5,947 nucleotides of DNA from an uncultured Clostridium sp. (GCF_900547735.1 NZ_URHZ01000139.1:1-5947), one strand, 5' to 3'; shown: positions 1-5,735, counted from the stretch's first letter. The notes: generated from the sequence alone by a model not told the origin. Program-made: numbers and translations.

Positions 1-55
1 CATCCCGAACCCCGACCGTCCCGGCGGCGTTCTCATTCCTCAATTAAATCCCTAT
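1..55 (-). repeat. Left copy of a 55-bp inverted repeat at the window ends
   Basis: The reverse complement of this stretch matches 5881-5935 at 53 of 55 positions. The only differences are two adjacent bases, at 44-45 here and 5891-5892 in the other copy. Read outward on the minus strand it begins with atagggattt, and is AT-rich for about 15 bases and then strongly GC-rich. The match may continue left of base 1, which cannot be seen. It overlaps the last codon and stop of the LysR gene. The two outward-facing copies could be ends of a multicopy element, a dispersed intergenic repeat, or an assembly break point. The repeat is directly seen; its nature is unknown to me. Confidence 0.9.
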
Positions 56-936
56 GTAAGATTCATCTCCCCTAACCGGATAAATTCATCCATCTCTTTC
101 GTCTTCCACTTTTCCTTGTGGTAAAAAATCTGACGGTACATTGCCGTATGGAAATCCTCCACCTCAAGGACAGCCAGCCGCCGTTCCTCCGCACTCTTCT
201 GCACCGCAAAATAAGGAAGAAAGGAAAGGCCCCTGTTCTCCTCTATCATGCGGATGATAAATTCCGTATTGCTGATTTCCAGGAATGGCGAAAGGATCAT
301 CTGTCTGGACGCCAGGAAGCGGTCTAGGGCCCGTCTGTAATTGGCATTTTTCTCGGTCAGGAAAAAAGGCTCTCCGAGCAGTTCTTCCAGCCTTATATGG
401 CCGCGCCCGGCAAGCTCGGAGGCGGGGGATGAGACGAAGACCACTTCCTCCCGCATCTCCATCACCTTAATCCAGTTGTTATTATACCGTGGCTCGTCCA
501 GGATATAGATGAGATCCAGCTGATTGTGCTCCATCATCTCAATCAGCTCTTCCGGGGAAGCCGTGGTGATCCGGATGGCTACTTTCGGATGGTGTTCCCT
601 GAAGTAGCGGAGAATCGGAGGGAATTTGGAGAAACACAGGGATTCAATCGTTCCAATATGAAGGGAATTTTTGAGTTCCGTGTCGCTGTCCAGAGACAGT
701 TTTGCCTTGTTCACTTCATGAAGAATGTTGTAGGCATAGGTACAGAACTGGTTTCCCTGATCCGTGAGCGTGATCCGTTTTCCGATCCGGTCAAAGAGTC
801 TGGCATTCAATTCCTGCTCCAAAAGACGGATCTGTACTGTGACTGCCGACTGAGAATACCCCAGACTTTCGGCGGCTTTGGAAAAACTTTGAAGCTGCAC
901 GACGCGGATAAATGTGACAAGCTGACGGATCTCCAT
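52..936 (-). CDS. LysR-type transcriptional regulator
   Basis: This 294-residue protein has the usual LysR length and layout. A winged helix-turn-helix lies at about residues 1-60, with the recognition region around SFSKAAESLGYSQSAVTVQI (17-36) and the typical LFDR...ITLTDQG wing at about 47-61. A linker helix follows, and a periplasmic-binding-protein-like effector domain runs from about residue 92 (LHIGTIESL) to the C-terminus. The start at 936 is supported by GGGAGG at 944-949, seven bases upstream. The gene is divergent from the serine transporter/dehydratase operon across 218 bp, the classic arrangement for a LysR protein that controls its neighbour and itself. I infer regulation of serine catabolism; the effector cannot be read from sequence. 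The stop codon (TAG, 52-54) lies inside the left terminal repeat, so the extreme C-terminus may have been altered, although total length is normal. No specific LysR subfamily name is justified. Confidence 0.95.
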   Translation of the reverse strand: MEIRQLVTFIRVVQLQSFSKAAESLGYSQSAVTVQIRLLEQELNARLFDRIGKRITLTDQGNQFCTYAYNILHEVNKAKLSLDSDTELKNSLHIGTIESLCFSKFPPILRYFREHHPKVAIRITTASPEELIEMMEHNQLDLIYILDEPRYNNNWIKVMEMREEVVFVSSPASELAGRGHIRLEELLGEPFFLTEKNANYRRALDRFLASRQMILSPFLEISNTEFIIRMIEENRGLSFLPYFAVQKSAEERRLAVLEVEDFHTAMYRQIFYHKEKWKTKEMDEFIRLGEMNLT

Positions 937-989
937 TCGGACGCCTCCCTTTATTAAAATTTTTCAATAACTATATGAAATCTACGAAT

Positions 990-1018
990 TTGATTCATGC
1001 ATATTGTCATGATATAAT
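990..1018 (+). promoter_or_regulatory. Sigma-A promoter of the serine operon
   Basis: The -35 is TTGATT (990-995, 4 of 6 matches to TTGACA). The -10 is a perfect TATAAT (1013-1018), separated by the optimal 17 bp. Transcription should start near 1025, leaving a leader of about 130 nt before the transporter gene. It is the only strong promoter pattern I see on the plus strand before the operon. Confidence 0.8.
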
Positions 1019-1058
1019 ACATAAACCACGACGTCAATCGTGAATTTGCACTAATTTG

Positions 1059-1092
1059 AGCTGCCCCGGCCAAACGTCTCGCGCGGGGCGCT
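1059..1092 (+). promoter_or_regulatory. GC-rich hairpin in the serine operon leader
   Basis: In the predicted leader, gccccg (1063-1068) pairs with cggggc (1084-1089). The stem is extended by agc (1059-1061) with gct (1090-1092) around one bulged T, giving about 9 bp with a 15-nt loop. No run of T follows, so it is not an intrinsic terminator. I recognise no riboswitch or T-box signature. It may be an mRNA-stability or protein-binding element, or have no role. Confidence 0.4.
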
Positions 1093-1154
1093 CCGTCAAG
1101 CTGCACCATCAAAGTATTCAAACAGAACAACCAAAAATGGAGGGAACATGAATC

Positions 1155-2366
1155 ATGGAAAAGAAAGCATTTAAGCTGGGGCTCGTCCCCAAACTCATCA
1201 TTGCCATCATCGTCGGCATTCTGATCGGACAGTTTCTGCCGGAGGGCTTCTGCCGCTTCGTCGTCACACTGTCCGGCCTTTTCAGCACCTTTCTGAAGTT
1301 TGTCATCCCGTTAATGATCCTGGCCTATGTAACCATGGGAATCGCCGATTTATCTCAGGGCGCAGGGAAACTGCTGCTGATCACAGTGGCCTTAGCTTAC
1401 GGCTCCACTCTGATCGCCGGATCCTGCTCTTACCTGGTCTCCTCCGGCCTGTTCCCGAGTTTCATGAGCGAAGGCGCTCTGGATCAGATTGCCGCCACGG
1501 CAGGCGTTTCCGTTGATTCCTACTTCAGCATTTCCATCACACCGGTTTTGGATACGCTGTCGGCCGTAGTTCTGGCTTTTATTCTGGGTCTTTGCCTTTC
1601 TGTAATGCGCGGTAAGGAAATTGGCAATACTCTTTATGAGGCTGTAAAGGATTTCTCCAGTATCATCGACAAAGTGCTTCACACCGCTATCATCCCGCTT
1701 CTTCCGCTCTATATTTGCGGAACATTTGTGGATATGACGAAATCCGGAAAAACGTTTGCTATTTTAAGCATCCTGTGGAAAGTATTCCTCGTTGTTATCG
1801 TTATGCACCTGATTTGCATTCTGATTCAGTTTATCATCGCCGGAACCGTGAGCAAAAAGAATCCGTTTACCCTGATTAAAAATCAGATTCCGGGATATAC
1901 GACAGCACTTGGAACTCAGTCTTCCGCCGCTACAATCCCGGTCAACCTTCAGTGTGCCGCAGCAGATGGCGTCAGCGAGCAGATCCGGAACTTTGTGGTA
2001 CCGCTTTGCGCCAATATCCATATGGCTGGATCTATGATCACCATCACGGCCTGCGCCACCGCAGTCTGTCTGATGAACCAGCTTCCAATCAGCCTGGGTA
2101 CCGTGATTCCGTTTATCATGACTCTGGGCATTGCTATGGTGGCATCTCCGGGCGCACCCGGCGGTTCCATCATGACCGCGCTTCCTTTCCTGTACATGGT
2201 TTTCGGCGCCGTAGCCGGCGATCCGGAAGGTCCGATCTGTGCCATCATGGTTGCGCTCTACATTACTCAGGATTCCTTTGGAACGGCCTGCAATGTTTCC
2301 GGAGATAATGCGATCGGAGTAATTGTCGATACTATTTATAAAAAATTTATTTCTAAAACGGCATAG
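1155..2366 (+). CDS. SDF/DAACS-family cation symporter, probably for serine or another neutral amino acid
   Basis: This 403-residue polytopic membrane protein belongs to the dicarboxylate/amino acid:cation symporter family (GltPh, GltT, SstT, mammalian EAAT/ASCT). Family landmarks are the serine-rich HP1 loop GTQSSAATIP (253-262), the TM7 segment PLCANIHMAGS (283-293), the HP2 loop SPGAPGGS (331-338) and the TM8 segment QDSFGTACNVSGD (372-384). By manual alignment TM8 keeps the Asp that holds the substrate amino group (D373), the Asn (N380) and the final Asp (D384). The Arg that binds the side-chain carboxylate in glutamate/aspartate carriers is glycine (G376). This argues for a small neutral substrate, in line with the downstream serine dehydratase genes. 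The NMDGT ion-binding motif reads HMAGS (289-293). The start at 1155 is preceded by GGAGGG (1139-1144). The SstT name is avoided because orthology cannot be shown here. Confidence 0.88.
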   Translation: MEKKAFKLGLVPKLIIAIIVGILIGQFLPEGFCRFVVTLSGLFSTFLKFVIPLMILAYVTMGIADLSQGAGKLLLITVALAYGSTLIAGSCSYLVSSGLFPSFMSEGALDQIAATAGVSVDSYFSISITPVLDTLSAVVLAFILGLCLSVMRGKEIGNTLYEAVKDFSSIIDKVLHTAIIPLLPLYICGTFVDMTKSGKTFAILSILWKVFLVVIVMHLICILIQFIIAGTVSKKNPFTLIKNQIPGYTTALGTQSSAATIPVNLQCAAADGVSEQIRNFVVPLCANIHMAGSMITITACATAVCLMNQLPISLGTVIPFIMTLGIAMVASPGAPGGSIMTALPFLYMVFGAVAGDPEGPICAIMVALYITQDSFGTACNVSGDNAIGVIVDTIYKKFISKTA

Positions 2367-2371
2367 GGAGG
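2366..2371 (+). promoter_or_regulatory. Ribosome binding site of sdaAB overlapping the transporter stop
   Basis: GGGAGG starts on the last base of the transporter TAG stop (2364-2366) and lies seven bases before the sdaAB ATG (2379). This close packing suggests translational coupling of uptake and deamination. Confidence 0.75.
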
Positions 2372-2378
2372 TTTACCA

Positions 2379-3047
2379 ATGTCATTCATCAGTGTATTTG
2401 ATGTTCTGGGCCCCAACATGATTGGGCCCTCCAGTTCCCATACGGCGGGAGCCGCCGTCATCGCCTTCCTGGCTCAGAAGATGGTCGGAAGTCCGCTCAA
2501 AAAGGTGGAATTCACGCTCTACGGCTCTTTTGCCAAGACATACCGCGGCCATGGAACCGACCGCGCCCTGCTGGGCGGTATCATGGGTTTTTCAACTGAC
2601 GATACCCGAATCCGCGATTCTTTCCAGATTGCAAAGGAACGCGGTCTGGACTTTTCTTTCATCGCCAATGAAGAAGAGACGGATATTCACCCCAACACGG
2701 TGGACATCCGCATGACCGGACAGGATGAACGCGTCATGACGGTGCGCGGAGAGTCACTGGGCGGCGGAAAGGTCCGCATCGTGCGTATCAATCAGGTGAA
2801 GGTGGAATTTACGGGCGAATACAGCGCCGTCATCGTTATCCATCAGGACAGGCCCGGCGTGGCTGCCCACATCACCAAATGCCTGAGCGACCGCAACGTG
2901 AATATCGCTTTCATGAGACTGTTCCGCGAATCCAAGGGTCACACCGCCTACACGATTGTAGAATCGGATGGCCGCCTCCCGGAAGATGTCACGGAAATGC
3001 TGAAGGAAAATTGTCACGTACACGACGTCATGATCGTCCAGTCATAA
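2379..3047 (+). CDS. sdaAB: L-serine dehydratase, iron-sulfur-dependent, beta subunit
   Basis: This 222-residue protein is the small subunit of the two-subunit [4Fe-4S] L-serine dehydratase found in Clostridia and Bacillus, which converts L-serine to pyruvate and ammonia in the cytoplasm. The N-terminal beta domain starts with FDVLGPNMIGPSSSHT (7-22), whose PSSSHT is a hallmark of the family. It continues with GHGTD (57-61), HPNT (104-107) and ESLGGG (125-130). A C-terminal ACT domain runs from about 149 to the end, with the strand AVIVIHQDRPG (150-160) followed by VNIAFMRLFRE (174-184). ACT domains often bind amino acids, so regulation by serine is plausible but unproven. The full family length is present and the start is fixed by GGGAGG. 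It lies 12 bp after the transporter and 56 bp before sdaAA. Confidence 0.96.
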   Translation: MSFISVFDVLGPNMIGPSSSHTAGAAVIAFLAQKMVGSPLKKVEFTLYGSFAKTYRGHGTDRALLGGIMGFSTDDTRIRDSFQIAKERGLDFSFIANEEETDIHPNTVDIRMTGQDERVMTVRGESLGGGKVRIVRINQVKVEFTGEYSAVIVIHQDRPGVAAHITKCLSDRNVNIAFMRLFRESKGHTAYTIVESDGRLPEDVTEMLKENCHVHDVMIVQS

Positions 3048-3049
3048 AG

Positions 3050-3068
3050 CGTGTTTGGAAATTGCTTT
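3050..3068 (+). repeat. Half-copy of the 4987-5042 palindrome between sdaAB and sdaAA
   Basis: The 19 bases match the left arm of the palindromic repeat (4992-5010) at 18 of 19 positions, in the same orientation. They begin three bases after the sdaAB stop (3045-3047). The complementary right arm is absent, so no long stem can form. It looks like a decayed or partial insertion of the same repeat family within a two-subunit operon. Confidence 0.7.
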
Positions 3069-3087
3069 TTGATTTTCATTCCATTGT

Positions 3088-3093
3088 AAGGAG
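3088..3093 (+). promoter_or_regulatory. Ribosome binding site of sdaAA
   Basis: AAGGAG lies ten bases before the ATG at 3104. It fixes the start and lets the alpha subunit be translated independently of sdaAB across the 56-bp gap. Confidence 0.7.
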
Positions 3094-3103
3094 TAATTGA
3101 ATT

Positions 3104-3976
3104 ATGGATTTTAAAAATGCTAAAGAATTGCTTGAATTATGCAGAATCAATCATCTCCCGATCTCCGACGTAATGAGACAGCGGGAATGTGAGCTGGGCG
3201 AAACAACAGCCGATACAATCCGTCACCGTATGAACCGGGTGCTGGAGATCATGCGGGAATCCGCCTCCTCTCCCATCAAATGCCCGGGTAAATCCATGGG
3301 CGGACTGATCGGAGGCGAGGCAAAAAAGCTCAGCGTCCATCACGCAAAAGGGAAAAACATCTGCGGTTCCGTTCTGAGCCGTGGAATCACCTATGCCATG
3401 GCGGTCCTTGAAGTCAACGCCTCCATGGGACTCATTGTGGCCGCTCCGACCGCCGGGTCTTCCGGCATTGTGCCGGGTCTTTTGCTGGCCCTGCAGGAGG
3501 AATACCATATCTCGGACGACCGGTTAATCGACGCTCTGTTTAATGCGGGTGCCATCGGCTACCTGGCCATGCGCAATGCCACCGTAGCGGGCGCCGTAGG
3601 AGGCTGCCAGGCCGAAGTCGGCGTCGCCTCCGCCATGGCTGCCTCGGCGGCCGTGGAACTGATGGGCGGCGAACCGCAGCAATGCCTGTATGCCGCATCC
3701 ACGGTTCTGATGAACATGCTCGGCCTTGTCTGCGATCCGGTCGGCGGACTGGTGGAATACCCTTGCCAGAACCGCAATGCCGCAGGCGTGGCTAACGCCC
3801 TGATCGCAGCGGAGATGGCTCTGTCAGGTATCCCGCAGTTAATTCCCCTGGACGAGATGATCGCATCCATGTACTCCGTCGGAAAACGCCTTCCGGTCGA
3901 ACTGCGTGAAACGGCGCTCGGCGGCTGTGCCGCCACTCCCACCGGATGCACACTTTGCCAGGCAGGAGGACATTGA
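3104..3976 (+). CDS. sdaAA: L-serine dehydratase, iron-sulfur-dependent, alpha subunit
   Basis: This 290-residue protein is the catalytic, cluster-bearing subunit that pairs with SdaAB to deaminate L-serine to pyruvate and ammonia. Family signatures appear in order: KCPGKSMGGLIGGEAKK (59-75), AAPTAGSSGIVPG (113-125), GAVGGCQAEVG (163-173), LVCDPVGGLVEYPCQNRN (208-225) and LRETALGGCAATPTG (267-281). The three cysteines expected to hold the [4Fe-4S] cluster are most likely C168, C210 and C221, by position in the conserved motifs. Length is normal and no frameshift is visible. Three further cysteines (C275, C282, C285) lie close to the C-terminus, where I do not expect conserved ones. It is the last gene of the operon: a strong terminator begins about 50 bp after its stop. 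Confidence 0.96.
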   Translation: MDFKNAKELLELCRINHLPISDVMRQRECELGETTADTIRHRMNRVLEIMRESASSPIKCPGKSMGGLIGGEAKKLSVHHAKGKNICGSVLSRGITYAMAVLEVNASMGLIVAAPTAGSSGIVPGLLLALQEEYHISDDRLIDALFNAGAIGYLAMRNATVAGAVGGCQAEVGVASAMAASAAVELMGGEPQQCLYAASTVLMNMLGLVCDPVGGLVEYPCQNRNAAGVANALIAAEMALSGIPQLIPLDEMIASMYSVGKRLPVELRETALGGCAATPTGCTLCQAGGH

Positions 3977-4027
3977 GTAAGGTTCTGCCTGGAGAAAATG
4001 AAGAATCATCCTATATACAGATAGTCG

Positions 4028-4067
4028 AACGCCCCTGTACCATGAATCCGGTACAGGGGCGTTTTCT
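4028..4067 (+). terminator. Intrinsic terminator of the serine operon
   Basis: A perfect 14-bp stem joins aacgcccctgtacc (4028-4041) and ggtacaggggcgtt (4050-4063) around an 8-base loop, and the stem's last two T run on into ttct. It lies 51 bases after the sdaAA stop. The minus-strand side lacks a T tract, so it should act mainly on plus-strand transcripts. Confidence 0.88.
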
Positions 4068-4074
4068 GTTGAGT

Positions 4075-4152
4075 GGCAATGAAAAGTTCGCAAAGCATGC
4101 TTTTCGTTGTTGATCGGCAATGAAAAGTTCGCGAAGCGTGCTTTTCGTTGTT
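4075..4152. repeat. Two tandem 37-bp hairpin units between convergent operons
   Basis: Unit 1 is 4075-4111 and unit 2 is 4116-4152. They match at 35 of 37 positions and are separated by four bases (41-bp period). Each unit folds on itself: gcaatgaaaag pairs with cttttcgttgt over 11 positions, allowing G-U pairs. Unit 2 adds an inner cgc-gaa-gcg mini-stem, and both differences between units fall in this inner part and reduce it in unit 1. The array ends three bases before the permease stop codon region (4156-4158) on the other strand. No T tract follows on either strand, so these are not classical terminators. A dispersed palindromic repeat or an mRNA 3'-end structure is possible. Confidence 0.85.
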
Positions 4153-4155
4153 ATT

Positions 4156-4971
4156 CTAAAGTACATCTGAAAAATGCGGTCTCATTTTTTTGAACACCTT
4201 AAGTCCAAAGACCATAGCAATCAGCGTTACCGCCCAAAAATAGATTGTCATCGTGGGACGCTCAAAGAACCAGTTTCCGGTCATCATACTGTCCCTGTAT
4301 CCCGCTACAATATAGTAATAAGGATTCAGTTTAAAGGCAATCCCAAGCCACGCCGCCCTGCTCGTAAAAAGAGCTTCATCGTACATAATCGGAGTCAGCC
4401 ACATTCCAAACTGCAGACAGATTCCCACGATTTGCGCCATATCCTTAAAAAAGACCTGAACCGCGCTGGTAAAATACACAAGCGCCAGACTGAACATGGA
4501 CGCGGCAAAGGAATAGTATAGAATCTGAATCCAGGTAATCTTAGGAGCATAGCCGCTGACCAGATACAGACCTACCATAATTACCAGGAAACAGACATGT
4601 ACCATAAAGCAGGAAATCAGTTTTATAATAGGCAGCATCTCCACCTCAAACACTACCTTTTTTACAAGATAATGATATTCCTGCAGACAGTTTGTCCCTG
4701 TGTTCAGCACCTCGCTGAAAAAGAACCAGGGAATAAGGCCTGGTGTCAGCCAAATGACGTAAGTGGCTCCCTCTACGGGCGGTGCGTTTCTCATTCCATG
4801 TTCGCCGAAGATGAATGCGTAAATTGCAATTGTCACCATTGGCTGGATAAACATCCACACGATACCGAAATAAGAGCCGACAAACCGTTTTCTAAAATCC
4901 GCTATAGACAGATCCAGAATTAATTTTCTTTTGTTAACAATCCCTTTTACAAGGGCAATCAATTCTCTCAT
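4156..4971 (-). CDS. ABC-2 permease for polysaccharide or polyol-phosphate export (Wzm/TagG type)
   Basis: This 271-residue integral membrane protein is the permease half of an ABC exporter that moves lipid-linked surface glycans such as O-antigen, capsule or teichoic acid. Family features are ADFRKRFVGSYFGIVWMFIQPM (24-45) leading into TM1, about six hydrophobic segments (roughly 36-56, 74-92, 114-140, 146-172, 178-196, 240-260), VFFKDMAQIVG (173-183), WLTPIMYD (191-198), NPYYYIVAGYRD (216-227) and the charged tail KKMRPHFSDVL (261-271). Length is normal. GGAGG (4978-4982) lies six bases before the start. It follows rfbC on the same strand after a 188-bp repeat-filled gap. The ATPase partner, usually the adjacent gene, is absent: downstream there is only the convergent serine operon. 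Substrate cannot be told; the rfbC neighbour suggests a rhamnose-containing glycan. Wzm, RfbA and TagG are all used for this family, so no symbol is given. Confidence 0.92.
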   Translation of the reverse strand: MRELIALVKGIVNKRKLILDLSIADFRKRFVGSYFGIVWMFIQPMVTIAIYAFIFGEHGMRNAPPVEGATYVIWLTPGLIPWFFFSEVLNTGTNCLQEYHYLVKKVVFEVEMLPIIKLISCFMVHVCFLVIMVGLYLVSGYAPKITWIQILYYSFAASMFSLALVYFTSAVQVFFKDMAQIVGICLQFGMWLTPIMYDEALFTSRAAWLGIAFKLNPYYYIVAGYRDSMMTGNWFFERPTMTIYFWAVTLIAMVFGLKVFKKMRPHFSDVL

Positions 4972-4986
4972 TAAGAACCTCCGGAC

Positions 4987-5042
4987 TAGAACGTGTTTGA
5001 AAATTGCTTTCCGTCAGATGTGCAATTTTCAAACACGCTCTA
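4987..5042. repeat. Long palindromic repeat upstream of the permease gene
   Basis: Arms 4987-5007 and 5022-5042 are complementary at 20 of 21 positions around a 14-base loop. The core is cgtgtttgaaaattgc and its complement. The palindrome ends a few bases before the permease ribosome binding site (4978-4982), so in the minus-strand mRNA a stable hairpin stands immediately 5' of the translation start region. A half-copy is at 3050-3068, which shows it is repeated within this window. From memory, similar palindromes occur between genes in Lachnospiraceae; this is unverified. Confidence 0.88.
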
Positions 5043-5121
5043 ATTTCTGTAAAAGTCACCGTTCACTCCTCTTTCGTAAAACGACAGCAGGTTCGCAGTC
5101 ACCCGTAAAGCCGAACGGCCG

Positions 5122-5150
5122 CAACAGTTCAGCCTGCGGCTAAACTGTTG
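5122..5150. repeat. Hairpin just after rfbC, in the rfbC-permease gap
   Basis: Arms caacagttcagcc (5122-5134) and ggctaaactgttg (5138-5150) pair at 12 of 13 positions around a three-base loop. On the minus strand it follows the rfbC stop (5160-5162) by about ten bases. A T-rich run does not follow directly, so read-through into the permease gene is likely. It may be a weak or attenuating terminator, or part of a larger composite repeat extending to the palindrome at 4987-5042. Confidence 0.65.
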
Positions 5151-5159
5151 TAAACGGCG

Positions 5160-5720
5160 TTACATCTGGAATTTGAATGTATCCCTGAAACCGCCCCATT
5201 TTTTATCTTTATCGGAAATAATCAGTTCCATTCCCTCCTCGATTGGCCACTCAATTCCAATCTCCGGATCATCCCATGCCAGTCCGCCTTCGTCTCCCGG
5301 ATGATAGAAATCCGTACATTTGTATGCGAACTCCGCTTCGTCAGAAAGGACGAGGAAACCGTGGGCAAATCCCTCCGGTATATAGAACTGTTTTTTATTC
5401 TCTGCCGAAAGAACTACGCCGAACCATTTTCCATACGTCTTAGAACCGGTACGGAGATCCGCGGCCACGTCAAATACCGAACCGCGCACGGCGCGTACCA
5501 GCTTGCCCTGGGGATATTCCTTCTGAAAATGGAGTCCCCTGAGCACACCCTTTACAGACATGGACTGGTTGTCCTGTACGAATACCATGTTGAGCCCTGC
5601 TTCTTTGAAATCATTCTGGTTGTAGGTCTCTACAAAATATCCTCTTTCATCCTTAAATACCGTTGGTTCAATAACATAAAGTCCCTCAATGTCGCAGGGG
5701 GTTACTGTAATCTTTCCCAT
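5160..5720 (-). CDS. rfbC: dTDP-4-dehydrorhamnose 3,5-epimerase (RmlC)
   Basis: This cytoplasmic cupin enzyme carries out the third step of dTDP-L-rhamnose synthesis, epimerising C3 and C5 of dTDP-4-dehydro-6-deoxyglucose. From the start chosen here (186 residues, the usual size) the signatures are DERGYFVETYN (24-34), FVQDNQSMSVKGVLRGLHFQ (47-66), QGKLVRAVRGSVFDVAADLR (71-90) and PEGFAHGFLVLSD (115-127), then FAYKCTDFYHP (131-141) and WDDPEIGIEWP (149-159). H64 of RGLHFQ and Y133 match the expected catalytic His and Tyr, and an Asp of the SDKD segment (D170 or D172) is the likely dyad partner. An in-frame ATG at 5759 would add 13 residues, but it has no ribosome binding site. The ATG at 5720 has AGGAG eight bases upstream and begins with the typical family N-terminus. 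The rmlA, rmlB and rmlD genes are not in view. Confidence 0.95.
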   Translation of the reverse strand: MGKITVTPCDIEGLYVIEPTVFKDERGYFVETYNQNDFKEAGLNMVFVQDNQSMSVKGVLRGLHFQKEYPQGKLVRAVRGSVFDVAADLRTGSKTYGKWFGVVLSAENKKQFYIPEGFAHGFLVLSDEAEFAYKCTDFYHPGDEGGLAWDDPEIGIEWPIEEGMELIISDKDKKWGGFRDTFKFQM

Positions 5721-5726
5721 TTTAAT

Positions 5727-5735
5727 CTCTCCTTT
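5727..5735 (-). promoter_or_regulatory. Ribosome binding site deciding the rfbC start
   Basis: On the minus strand AAAGGAGAG lies here, with its AGGAG core eight bases before the ATG at 5720. The longer in-frame alternative at 5759 has no purine-rich sequence before it. Confidence 0.8.

Larger units (their letters stand above)
937..1154. promoter_or_regulatory. Divergent intergenic regulatory region with candidate operators
   Basis: This 218-bp gap separates the LysR gene from the serine operon. Two exact dyads are visible: tttca-N9-tgaaa at 962-980 and tcatg-N8-catga at 995-1012. The second lies within the plus-strand promoter, overlapping the last base of the -35 hexamer and the spacer. 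A weak minus-strand -10, TATAGT at 970-975, overlaps the first dyad; its -35 partner ATGAAT (993-998) is poor. LysR proteins bind interrupted dyads of this general kind, often T-N11-A, but neither site fits that consensus exactly. A third small dyad, cacga-N6-tcgtg (1027-1042), lies at or just after the predicted transcription start. Operator function is inference. Confidence 0.5.

Noticed and set aside
526..957. A 143-residue plus-strand open frame across the LysR gene
   Set aside because: It lies antisense to a clearly recognised LysR gene, and its translation resembles no family.
1059..1092. T-box or amino acid riboswitch in the operon leader
   Set aside because: The leader has one GC hairpin, no terminator/antiterminator pair and no T-box sequence.
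1148..1174. Short ATG-started frame just before the transporter start, possible leader peptide
   Set aside because: It is eight codons long, out of frame, and its ATG is only three bases from the GGAGGG, too close for good initiation.
2410..2430. gggccc inverted pair near the start of sdaAB
   Set aside because: It comes from the repeated Gly-Pro codons of the conserved LGPNMIGP sequence; a coding cause is enough.
3839..4120. Minus-strand open frame covering the end of sdaAA and the terminator
   Set aside because: It is antisense to a conserved gene and runs through the terminator stem; there is no family similarity.
4075..4152. CRISPR array
   Set aside because: There are only two units separated by four bases, so no spacers; the units are self-complementary tandem hairpins.
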